From: Hesseltinella vesiculosa
Taxonomy: Eukaryota; Mucoromycota; Mucoromycetes; Mucorales; Cunninghamellaceae
Length of the DNA: 64,000 nucleotides
NCBI GenBank assembly: GCA_002104935.1
Contig: MCGT01000007.1
Coordinates: 248,001-312,000, forward strand
Reading direction: 5' to 3'
Shown piece after piece: positions 11,706 to 21,835 of this stretch (positions are counted from its first letter, which is position 1; each line of letters opens with the position of its first letter). A program made the translations under genes and the position numbers. Below the pieces are notes generated by a model, which had not been told where the DNA came from, ran no database searches, and was given only the letters and a program-made list of their open reading frames with translations.

Positions 11706-12742
11706 TGAAACACCCCATTTTTATTTCTTTACCTACTGCTTACCTGTGTCATTCGTTGAAAGGGCGTTCTCGCTCTTTTTTTTTTTTTTTTACTTATTAT
11801 TGTAACTTGTGTTTATGAATCAGTACATTTATTTCTTCAATTAGCTTTTTTCCCTAATCTTTTACTTTTTCGAATAAAGTCTAATTCTATCACTGAAAAA
11901 AAAAAAAAAAAATCTCATGCTCGCCACTGAAACCGCCTTGTCCATGTGGTTCCTTGATTTTTTTTTCCGCCTTTGAACAACAAAGATGCAAAGAATGCTG
12001 AAGGTACATGGCCAAGTTGAGAATGACGAGCATAAATGACCCTGGCGTTTGTCTGTGGGTGGCACAGTGAACACAAGTTACAAGCAGCATGCGTGTGCGG
12101 GGGGGAGAGGGGGATCGACCCAAGTCACGTTGATTTTTGTTTATGCATTAGACTTTCCTGTTCAAAACCACGCGTCATTTTTTATCTTTCTGTTGGTGAG
12201 AGGTGGGAAAGCGGGACGATGATCACTCTTCACAATGATGCCTTTATTCCAATGACCATTGCCCGATCTTCTTCATGGCCATTCTATCTCATGGTTTCAA
12301 AAAAAGACGTGGAAAAGAGTCAGGGTGAAGTTTGTCCCACGTTGCAGTTGATCGAAGCGACCTGTCAAATACTGTATAGGCAACTATCTTTTGAGGCTCC
12401 ATTGACAGAGCACCCTCGCCTTTTCCAAATCCAATCACGGCAATCACTGCTGTTTTAAAGTTCTTGTGTGACAAAAAAAAAAAAAAAAAAAGTCCATGAC
12501 AATGTGAAGCCATTGCCCAAATGTAAGAGAGAGAAAAAGATGCATTTTCCATTACAAAAAAAAAAAAGCGGGTAAAAAAAACGAAAGCATTGAGGGGAGG
12601 GGAACGGCATAGGCTCAGACATTATCTACACTGGTCACCCATTAAATTATCCAACTTGAGAAATAAAAAAAGAAAGAGATATAAAACGGAGAAATCTGGG
12701 AGGGATGGGCAAAGTGAGGCAAAAGAGGGGCACAGGGGAATC
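11706..12742. other. Intergenic between convergent genes
   Basis: 3' flanks of the MAPEG-like gene (plus) and the EB1 gene (minus). A polyadenylation-like aataaa occurs at 11874 and an A-run at 11896-11911. Another A-run lies at 12472-12492. A plus-strand frame at 12036-12458 encodes 140 residues with no recognisable feature; I treat it as chance. Confidence 0.45.
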
Positions 12743-13873
12743 TTAGAATGTTTCATCTTCATCATAGATTTCTTGCTCCTCCATTTCATTTTCAGGTGGC
12801 ACTTCGAAACCGTCCTGGAGAGAGAAAGAGGTCAGCGTCGTTTTCTCTCTGGTCTCAAGATGGGCACTTTTACCTCGGTGCTGTACAGAATGGCCTGGAC
12901 TTCCTTGAGAATGACGACTTCAGGTTCACCATCACGCTGCTCTTCAATGGCAGTGTCGACTTGTTCTTGTACCAAGATTTCAATGTCACGCAACTTACCA
13001 AAGTAAAAATCACGCTCCTTTTCCAAGCCATCGACCGTCAATTTGAGTTCGGCGAGTTGCTTGTTGAGTTCCATGATCATGGTGGCGGATCGGTTGTCGA
13101 CGCCAGCAGACGTCCTGCCAGAGGCTGCGGCTCGGCTGGTGCTACGAGCAGAGCCAACGGTGGATGATGCGCGGCTGGTGGATGTGGGTGTGCGGGCGGT
13201 GGATCCCATGGAGCGAGTTTGGGTGGAGGGGACCTTGGCAGCAGCACCGCCACCGCCACCAGCACCGCCACGACCCTTTCGACGAGCCACAGCATTGTAA
13301 GCACCTCCAGGGAAGTTTAGGTCCCAGAATTGTTTGACCCATTGCATGAATTCAAGGTTATCTTGGAAACGGCACTTCACCAACTTGTCCACAGGGATAA
13401 TCTTGTCGATCCTAACAAACACCAGAAACGTCAGCGCTCCTCTGATCCTTCCTTTTTTTATTTCCTTGGACTTACTTGTGCTTATCAAAAGCAGATTGTA
13501 ACACTTTGTAGTTGCTGACATATTCGTATTCAGACTTGGCATCAAATTTAACTCGGTGCATACTCACATCCGCTGGCGGAAAAAAAAAATAAAGCCAAAT
13601 AAATAACTAAAAGAGGGTGATGAACAGAATGCTCTTTACCGTAAACGCTATCAATGACTTGACAATACACAGCACCTGCTCCATCGATAGCGTCAATGTT
13701 CAATATTAGTTCGCGTGACGTCTTTTTATTCCATCATCTTTTTTTGTTGTCATTGCTGTCTTTATTTTTTTTTCCTGAGCGCCATTACCTGAGCCAGCTT
13801 GTTCCACTTTCGTATAATTCAACTGCAAAAGATCATTGACCCATGCCAAAAGTTCTGTTCTAGATTCACCCAT
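12743..13873 (-). CDS. MAL3: EB1-family microtubule plus-end protein (Bim1/Mal3)
   Basis: Five exons on the minus strand (13873-13789, 13675-13640, 13572-13476, 13411-12874, 12814-12743) add to 275 residues in frame. The N-terminus is a calponin-homology domain: [33 protein letters not shown], then [19 protein letters not shown] basic Ser/Thr/Gly-rich linker follows. A coiled coil and EB homology domain come next ([30 protein letters not shown]). The tail is acidic and ends YDEDETF, the equivalent of the EEY/F motif that recruits CAP-Gly partners. EB1 proteins autonomously track growing microtubule ends and recruit other +TIPs. Length and domain order are those of the family. Very secure. Confidence 0.93.
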
Positions 13874-14185
13874 TGTATAAAAGAGCCCAGAGATGACAAG
13901 TGCGAAAACAAAAGGGATGAAAAAAAAAAATAAAAAATAAAAAAAAGTAAACAAGAAAGAGACAAGGAAAAAAAAAAAAGGGATGGTGTGGGCCATCCCC
14001 TTTTTTTTTCACTTTGCCCGTGGATCGTGACTTTCTGCCTCCGCATTTGGAAGGCATTGGTGACACATTTCCTTTCATTGTCGAGGCTGCCTATCAAAAA
14101 AAGCAATAGCGCTCACTCGTTTCTCTTCTGACGATGCATCCATCGTTCTTTCCGATCATGGAACATGGACACTTTATAAAAAACA

Positions 14186-14736
14186 TCAAGCGAACAATCT
14201 ACTGGCCAATGGGAGGGTATCAAGGTAATGATGGAGGAGAGGGTCGATCCAGAGCCAAAGGCGATACCAGACCAGACCGAGGAAACCGCCAATCACCGAT
14301 CCTACCAGGACCTGAGCCAGCGTATGATATCGTAAATGCACTCGAGACCATGCTACCAACACCGCAAACACAGACATGGCCAGCACTGCCCATTCAAAGG
14401 ATTCGGGCTGCCAGTATTGGCTGTAGCAAGCAAAAAACATCATCACTTGCGAGTGGGTCGACGGCATACCATATCCTTTTTGTCCATAAGGCCGCGGTTG
14501 CTTCAATAACCTCTTCAGTACCTTGCCAACCACTGCTGTGCAGCATGCGCCAAAGGTAAAATAGATCAGCTGGATCGAGCGATAGTAGACACAAAGCAGG
14601 AACACGAGCGACGCAAACCACACTTTTGTCTACGATGAAAAAGCATGTTACCCAGGGTAGAGCACGCCATTCAGCATGGCATTCTTTCATTGGCTCCATT
14701 CCTTACACTGGCAAGAATAGATAAGAGGCCATTCAT
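14186..14736 (-). CDS. CAX4: Dolichyl-diphosphatase, PAP2 superfamily (Cax4/DOLPP1-like)
   Basis: The main exon (14629-14186) carries the PAP2 phosphatase motifs in order: KRLLKQPRPYGQKGYGMPST for motif one and PSTHSQ for motif two (with His in place), and SRVHLRYHTLAQVLVGSVIG for motif three. Several transmembrane segments surround them. This family removes a phosphate from dolichyl diphosphate on the luminal ER face so that the lipid carrier is recycled for N-glycosylation. I propose a first exon 14736-14707 (MNGLLSILAS) with a 77-bp intron (GTAAGG..GTAG), giving 157 residues. That is shorter than yeast or human relatives at the N-terminus, so another upstream exon is possible. The gene is head-to-head with ELP4. 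Confidence 0.82.
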
Positions 14737-15038
14737 GGGCTTTTCAAGATGGAACGACAGAGGATAAAAAAAGGAAAGAGCAAGAAAATGGGCGGAATTC
14801 ATTTTTCAAAGGCTGTGAAGCGACTTCTTGACTTGTCTGAAAACAAGGGTACCAAAAGGTTCTCCTTTTATACCCTTCTTCTTTGCACGAACAGTGGCAC
14901 AGCCCAGTGCCACTCCCCTGTGCCACTTTTTGTCATAGAGGCGTCTCTTTATTTTGGTGCAGCGGGAAACAACAAAATAAAAAAATTATAATAGCCAGCG
15001 CCAATTTTTTTTTTTTTTCTTCCCAAACAAAATCATCC
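14737..15038. promoter_or_regulatory. Divergent intergenic region, CAX4 / ELP4
   Basis: 302 bp separate the start codons of two divergent genes and must contain both promoters. An interrupted repeat cagtgccac..ctgtgccac lies at 14905-14925 and a T-run at 15007-15018 just before ELP4. No conserved motif was recognised. Confidence 0.4.
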
Positions 15039-16447
15039 ATGAGTTTTCGAAAACGCAACGCAGATCAACAACCAAAACTACCCAGCGGATCAAAACTAAG
15101 TGCCTACAACGGCCAGCTCTTGATCTCCACCGGCGCTCCTTCATTGGACGACATCCTTGGCGGCGGCTTGCCGGTCGGCACCATTCTGGTCATCAAGGAA
15201 GATCGAGCCACCACCTACGCTCAACTTCTACTCAAGTACTTTGTCGCCCAAGGCATCGCATCGAAACAACACTGCGTCCTCGTGTCCAAAGACGACGATC
15301 CGGTGGAAATGACTCGCCAACTCATGTGGCTCGCTTCGTCTGAAGCCGACTTGGACGACGACGACGAACACGTCAAAACCAAAACTTCCTCGGACAACGA
15401 CCGAATGAAGATCGCCTGGCGTTATTCTCATTTGAAAAAATTCGACACGTCTGTCAATGCCAAACCAGGTAACGTCGAGAACCACAACAGTAAACAGGAC
15501 CCTTACTTTTATCACAGCTCCTCCACCCGTTCAAAAACCGAAAGACGCCCATACCAAATCCAACGAACCTGCTCCTTTTTGTAGTCTCTTTGATCTGACC
15601 AAACGTATTCCCGACGCTGTTCTTGAAGAGGCCGACTTGACCACCATCGACCCATCCTTGGACCCGCTCAACAACAGCGACACCGATGAATACCTCGACC
15701 TCTTGCATCGATTGCGCAAGATCGTGCTTGAAGGTCAATTCAGCTCGGCTGTGCCGGTGCCACCTGGGACCTCCCGTCAAGCCCTGAGGATAGCCATCCA
15801 CTCCCTGGCCTCTCCCAATTGGCAGACCAAATCTCCTCACGTAAGCCTAAAAAAAAAACAAGAGGTGGTCGTTGATCGCCTCTCTTTTTAGGATGTATGC
15901 AAATTCTTCCAAGCCCTCCGTGGCTTGCTACGCTTTTCCTTTGGTGCAGCCGTGATCACCTTGCCTGCCTATCTTTATGAAGAAGTGCCCAATTACGTGC
16001 GTCGCGTCGAACACTTGGCCGATGCCGTTCTAGAAATCGAATCCTTTGCTGGTAAGAAAGATGGGCACTCGAACGCCGACTGATCTTCCATTGGTAGGCT
16101 CTTCCAAACATAACGACCAGCCTTATACACAAACATACCACGGCTTCTTCCACGTGCACAAGCTGCCTGTACTGAATTCTCTCTTGCCTCCTAGCACCAA
16201 ACTGTCTGTGCTGTCGGGCGGCGGCGCCAATGATCTTGCTTTCAAATTAAGACGAAAGCGATTTGCCATTGAAACCTTCCATTTGCCACCTGAAGGTGGT
16301 GTCACCACCAGACGGACAGACCCCCCTCCTTCCAAGCCAACACCCCAGCCTCAAACATCAAAACAATCTGCAAAAGGTTCTTTCCAAAAGCGTCCTCCAG
16401 GTTTTGGATGTGGTTTACCAGGCAAACAAGATCCTCTAGAATTCTAG
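15039..16447 (+). CDS. ELP4: Elongator subunit Elp4
   Basis: Four exons (15039-15468, 15518-15840, 15892-16051, 16098-16447) give 420 residues with phases that add up. It begins with a basic N-terminus then LLISTGAPSLDDILGGGLPV, the RecA-like PAXNEB start. Later come YHGFFHVHKLPVLNSLLPPS and a C-terminus with Cys-Gly..Asp-Pro-Leu-Glu-Phe, all typical of Elp4. Elp4 forms the hexameric Elp456 ring with Elp5 and Elp6, which binds tRNA and hydrolyses ATP, supporting wobble-uridine modification by Elongator. It has a Walker-like region of the degenerate RecA type. Very secure. Confidence 0.92.
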
Positions 16448-16614
16448 CCCAAAAAAAAATCTAAAAATAAGGCCGATTTTCTATTTTTGGGTTCCAAGGC
16501 CGCCCTTCGAAAGAAGAGAAGAAAAAAAAAATAAATAAACCCATTCTCCTTTTTTATTATTGCCATTTTTCTTTTTGCCTACTGCTTTTTTATTACATCG
16601 CCATTCGTTTTGTC

Positions 16615-18821
16615 ATGGCTGCTGACTTACCATTGTACAAGGCAGAATCTCATGCCCGTCGCCCAAGGCAAAACAAACGATTCATCTTGCTCTGTGCCTT
16701 CTTTGGTCTCTGCTTTATTTACTTTTTGAATGCTCGCATCACCTATTCATCTCCTTCATCTCATCACCAAGACGCCGCATCCCCTCCACAAGATTATCCA
16801 TCACCCCTCTCTGGACAAGTATCGATCGATCAGCCAGAACGCCCCCATACCAGCCTTGATCCTCCTCTGGTGGATCACAAAGAAGATGTCACCCCCACCG
16901 TCGCCCCCTCCACCCATGCCAACTCGCATCAGGCTGTGAACCAACCTTTTGATGAAAGCATGGACGATGTGGTCATCAACAACTCCAACCACTACACCTA
17001 CCTCCTCATAGTCAACTCGCCAGCGAATGCCATCGAACGTCGTCGGCTGATCCGTGAAAAGTACTTTGGCCTTCGCAACAACCTCTTGCCCTGTATGAAA
17101 TACAATGCTGACATTTACTACAAGTTCTGGGTGCATGGTGGCCCTCCCAAGCCCGACACGCCTTTGCGCCGCCAATACGAAGCGGAAAAGATGGAATGGT
17201 CGGACCTCGTTGAAATGCCTGCCTCCACCCGCCCTGAACAAGCCAACGTGCTGGCATGGGTAAGACGGAGGAGAAAAGGAGCGCAGAGGCAAACGCTCAT
17301 TTTTTTTTTTTTTTCCTAGGTCGAGACCTCGCTGGCGGATCAAGGCATCACTTACGACTATTTGATTTTACAAGATATCCATGCCTTTATTCGATTGGAA
17401 ACCATGAAGCATGAATTGGATTCGGGGGTCATTGGCGACAACACAGAGTCACCTTTCACCATCAACACCGACGCACCCACCAACATTGTATGGGGCACCT
17501 TCCATGGCGATGCGCGTGACAATGATGCCGTGGTCGTTGGCTCTCAGGCTGTGCAATTGGCCTTGCAACATCGCAAAGAAATCGAAGCGGCCAGCGCCAA
17601 GAACGAAGCCTTGCTCACCGGCATGTTCAAATACTACCAATCCATGGACCCCGACACCTTACCGTCGTCGCTGACAACCCCACCAGCCATGGGGGAAGAT
17701 CAAGACCCCGAAGCCGAAGCTTTGGAACGTGGCCAACTGGTGCCGGAATTCATCCGCGAAGGTGGCCCTGACGTGTCGCCGCGCTTTATCCGCTGGGAAA
17801 ACAACGTGGAATCGGTCCACGCCGAAGACATCGTCGTCTCCCAAGTCTACCAAAGCGCCGAATTCATCGATCTTTCCCGCTGGACCCACTCCAACCCTGT
17901 CAAGGTCTGCTACCGCACCGCCAGCCGCTCCATCAACCAACTTCCTCTCGAACCTTTGGACGATGACGAAGATGTGGAGCAGCTGCTGAAGGAAGAGCAC
18001 GACGAGGATGCCGACGACGACGACCCCGACAACGATGACGACCTGTTGCTGAATGACAAGCACCTGCCAGCCTCTTCCGACGCCTTGCTGGACAGCAGCC
18101 TCAGCAAGAAGCTGTCCGCTTCGTCCTTGGCCGTCGTGACCTCCTCCTTTATCTATGACGCCTGTATGGAACCCTCCGCCACGCGCGCGGCCATCAACAA
18201 GCGTGACTATGCTCTGAAGCACGGCTACTCGTTTGTGGCCCGCTCAGCCGAATTTGCCCAGGAGGCCATCCGCGGCGAACGCAAAACCGTCTGGGGCAAA
18301 GTCGATGTCATCGAAAAAGTCCTGCCCAAGTACGAGTGGCTGTTCTGGCTGGACATGGACGCCGTCATCATGAACCAGGACCGAGCCTTAGAAGACCTGC
18401 TGCAAGACGTCAAACAACGCTACCCTGGTGGTGCACAGGCCTTTGACGACAACATCGACCTTGTCATTGCCCGCCCTCACCGTGACCCCATGATCAACGC
18501 CGGCGTCTTCTTGATCCGCAACACCCCCTGGTCCATGCAATTCCTGCGTCAAGTCCAGAAAACCACTGGCTGGTTCCAAAAGGGTCCCTCTTACGAACAA
18601 GGTGCCATGTGGGATATCATGCGCCAGCCCGACAACGAGCCCCACGTCTTCCTCCTCGATCGGGACGACCACACCTTCAACACCTTCCCTACCTACTACC
18701 AACCCGGTGATTTTGTCGTTCATTTTGCCCCGACAAGTGTCCCAACGATGCGACCGTCAAGGGCCTCAACGCCGCTGACAAGATCCTCGCCGGCCAAACG
18801 GTCACCAAAGCAGATCTGTAA
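16615..18821 (+). CDS. Type II membrane double glycosyltransferase: GT31-like plus GT34, with apparent frameshift near C-terminus
   Basis: Exon 1 is 16615-17259 and exon 2 begins at 17320. Residues 22-40 form a signal anchor (ILLCAFFGLCFIYFL), so it is a Golgi/ER type II protein. The first luminal module looks GT31-like (ERRRLIREKYFG.., YDYLILQDIHAFIRLETMKH, then WGTF), but the usual acidic DxD is replaced by QDIHAF. After a long acidic linker comes a GT34 domain: INKRDYALKHGYSFVARS, then WLFWLDMDAVIMN with an intact DxD. It continues MINAGVFLIRNTPWSMQFL and YEQGAMWD. GT34 enzymes are alpha-mannosyl/galactosyltransferases. After VVHFAP at about 18731 the frame that continues sensibly (DKCPNDATVKGLNAADK to TAA at 18819-18821) is shifted by one base. 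The unshifted frame runs to 18876 with unrelated residues. Confidence 0.82.
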
Positions 18822-19531
18822 CGATGCTTTCTCCCCCCTTTTTTCATCCTCCTCCCCCTTTGTGCATATACCGTAACTCTTTTCGCTGATTAAAGCATGC
18901 CTTTTTTTTTTATCGATGGCCATGGCAGTTCATTTTGATGTTCTGTGTGTGCAGAGGGATCGGATGCCGAGCAAAAAACAGAGGTAGCAAAGGTCTTGTG
19001 GGAGGTGCCACCAGACCAAAGCCAATCCCACCATGGACATTTTGTTTACTTTGACCAAGTGAACCTTTTAGACCCTTTCGCCAAGTCTATCAAAAGAACT
19101 GCCTTTTTTTTTTTCGTCACCAGGAGACCGTGCTTTTGTTCACAAGGTGAGGCATGCAGACGTCCCTTTTTTTTTTTTTTTTTGTTTTTGACCCTTTGTT
19201 TCTTTTTGCTTGCTTTTTTTGTTGGGATGGCCGACGGCGAGGTACACATGCTTCCGGCTCCGCTCCAAAAAAGGGAAAGCCCGATCGGCCATCGAACGAG
19301 GTGGATGATTGGCGTGCCTGTTTGATCTGCCGTTTTGCATGGGAGGGGTCGGCTGCTTATCCGCAGCTGAAGAGGTGGAAGAGGGTAAGCAATCAGCTTT
19401 ATTACAAAGTACAGCATAAACTAAAATGAAAATAGAAATAAACGTGGTAGAGAGGAGGATGAAGGGGGGAAAAAAAAAAAAAAGGGAGGCATCAAGCCCA
19501 CACACATTGAGGGGATGGAGAAATCGATCCA
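18822..19531. other. Intergenic between convergent genes
   Basis: 3' flanks of the glycosyltransferase (plus) and PTR2 (minus). Contains T-runs at 18901-18911, 19105-19114 and 19166-19183, and an A-run near 19470-19483. No gene seen. Confidence 0.45.
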
Positions 19532-21835
19532 TTACAAAGGACCCTTTTCAGCTTCATATTCGCTGACGTTGGCCTTGTGTTGTTGGTACTTGTCCAATTC
19601 TTCCTTGTCACGGCCAATGGCATCTTGTTCAACGTCAGTCTTGTCGTTGTTACCGTGGAAGATCCAGATCAAGATGGCGCAGATGAAGGCGGCGATAGCG
19701 ATACCGGAGTACATCCAGACCAACTTGGGATCGAAGTTGACGGAAACGAGGGCAAATTGCAAGATGTTGGACACAGCGCTGGAGAACAAGAAGAGGGACA
19801 TGACGATGGACTTCATGGATTGAGGAGCCTTCTTGTAAGCATATTCCAAACCAGTGATGGAGGCGAAGATTTCAGACAAGGCAATCAATGCGTATGAAAT
19901 AACAATGTAACCACCAGAGATGTCGTTGGGGGTGTCACCTTCGGAGGGGTACTCGTAGAAGGGAGGGCTCTTGTACACCAAAGCTTGGATACCTGTTGAA
20001 AAAAAAGTGAGATGCCTGACGAAGATGCCAGAGAGGTGAAGCTTACCGGCAGTGTAGGCCATGGCGGCAGCGGCAAACAAGAAACCAATGGTGATACGGA
20101 AGATAGGGCGCAAGGGGAAACCAATGCTACGGAAGAAAGGATAGACAAGACGGTCCATGATGGGAATGAAGATGATCAAGACCAAAGGATCTAAAGACAC
20201 CGTCGGCGGTTAGATGTCTAACTCCGTCTTTTTTTTTTTTTTAGCGGGGATGTCTTACCGATGTTTTGGATAATGTCGTTGGGGACGTTGCCGGTGTTCA
20301 TGGTGGCGGCCATGGAGGTCAAGTTGTTTGTCATTTGAGAGTAGCAGAGCCAGTACAAGGGGAACCAACAGAAGATACCGCAAGCCTTCAAACCGCGACG
20401 CAATTCATCAACGAACACATCATCCCAAGTGGCCTTGGCAGCAAGGTCAGGGCTAGAGGTAACGAGGTTGGAGGGCTTGGTGCCTTCGAAACCACCAGGC
20501 ACCTTCCAGCTGTAGTAGATGACCTTGGCAGCTTCGACAATGACGGAACCACGAGGAGGAGTTTGAATGTAGATCTTGCGACCGAAGATGATGATACACA
20601 GACAGGGCACAAACATACACAAGCTTTTTGAGATTAAAAAAAAAAAAATGGTCGATTTAAAAAACCCATGCAGTGTGACCATGGCATTGGCACTTACGGC
20701 AACAGGTAAGCAGACCAGAAACCAACGTTCTTTTCCAATTCAGTGGTGGCAATGGCTGACAAACTACCAGCGTTGATGCCTAGAAAGAAAAAAAAAACAT
20801 CAGCACCACACACAGGCTGATTTTTTTTGGTGAGATCACTCACCCCAGTAGAACATGCTATGGAAAGTGGAGAAGAGGAATGAGTGTCACATTTGGGAAA
20901 AGCTTAAATGCCTTACTTGAAGAGTTGTTGGTAGGTGGCTTGAGGAGTCACAATGACGCGTTTGCCGTTCTTCTTGGTGCGGACAAAAGGAGTGCGGGTT
21001 TGGACTTGTTCAGCAACCAAAGTAGACACGTTGGCCTTGATACCACCAGTACCGAGACCAATGATAAGGATGGCTAAGAAAAAAAAAAAATTAAAGTTAG
21101 GCCCACCAGCGCAGGCTCCTCATCAAACCTTACCAGCAATGTAACCGCCAAAGGCCGAGCCGTTGGCAATAGCAGAAGGAATGGAAGTCAAAGTCAAGAT
21201 CAAGAGACCCACCATGTAGATAACAGCAAACAACACAATGGTCTTGTACTTGCCGAGATATTGATCGGCAATGATAGCCCTAGACGAAAAATAGACATGA
21301 GCGACCGGCCCTCATTTTTTAGAAAAACGCTGGTCTTACCCGCCAATGGGAGTAATGTAACACCAGAAAGAGAAGACTGGGTGACAAAAGAAAATAAGAA
21401 AATGACGTTTTGAGCGTGATCCCTTCCTTACAAGTGGTGAGGGCGGTGGCCGTTTGTTGACCCTTGTTCAAAGCACCAGGTTGGCCATTAGGGTTGTTAC
21501 CAGCAGGGACTGGTAAGAAAAAAAAGGTGAGGCCGACGACATGGACGATCCAATGACTTACAACCATCAGGCAGAGGCTGTTGCAAGTAGTTTTGGAAGG
21601 GACCGTTGAGACCATAGTAAGTGAACCGTTCACAGAATTCGATCAACACCACCAAGAAAGCAGACAAAGGAATACGGTCACCCACTTCAGGCAGGGTTTT
21701 CCAGTCTTCCTCCGTAGGGGCAATGTGCTCTTCATCCACGGCTGAATGCACCGCTTCGGTGTATTCACGCTTTTCGTTCAGCACGATTTCCTGAGTTTCA
21801 GTCACCTCGACCTTCTGCTCGACACTTGTAGACAT
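19532..21835 (-). CDS. PTR2: Proton-coupled oligopeptide transporter (POT/PTR2 family)
   Basis: Ten exons on the minus strand (21835-21562, 21509-21432, 21376-21340, 21279-21134, 21073-20917, 20857-20844, 20779-20698, 20623-20259, 20190-20047, 19992-19532) add exactly to 585 residues. The first membrane segment holds the POT signature ExxERFxYYG as EFCERFTYYG. Further family features are GGYIA, LGTGGIKANVSTLVAEQ and about 12 hydrophobic segments. The fungal cytosolic insertion after helix six (TPFVRTKKNGKRVIVT) is also present. The N- and C-termini are charged and cytosolic. It should import di- and tripeptides with protons at the plasma membrane. Exon 6 is only 14 nt. The upstream region is A-rich. 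Confidence 0.92.

Noticed and set aside
12036..12458. 140-codon plus-strand frame between convergent genes
   Set aside because: Sits in two 3' flanks and shows no recognisable feature.
14640..14680. 22-nt intron joining MEPMKECHAEWRALPW to the dolichyl-diphosphatase exon
   Set aside because: Too short for a spliceosomal intron; a 77-nt intron with a GTAAGG donor gives a better model.
17659..18222. 187-codon minus-strand frame within the glycosyltransferase
   Set aside because: Mirror of the acidic/GT34 coding region.
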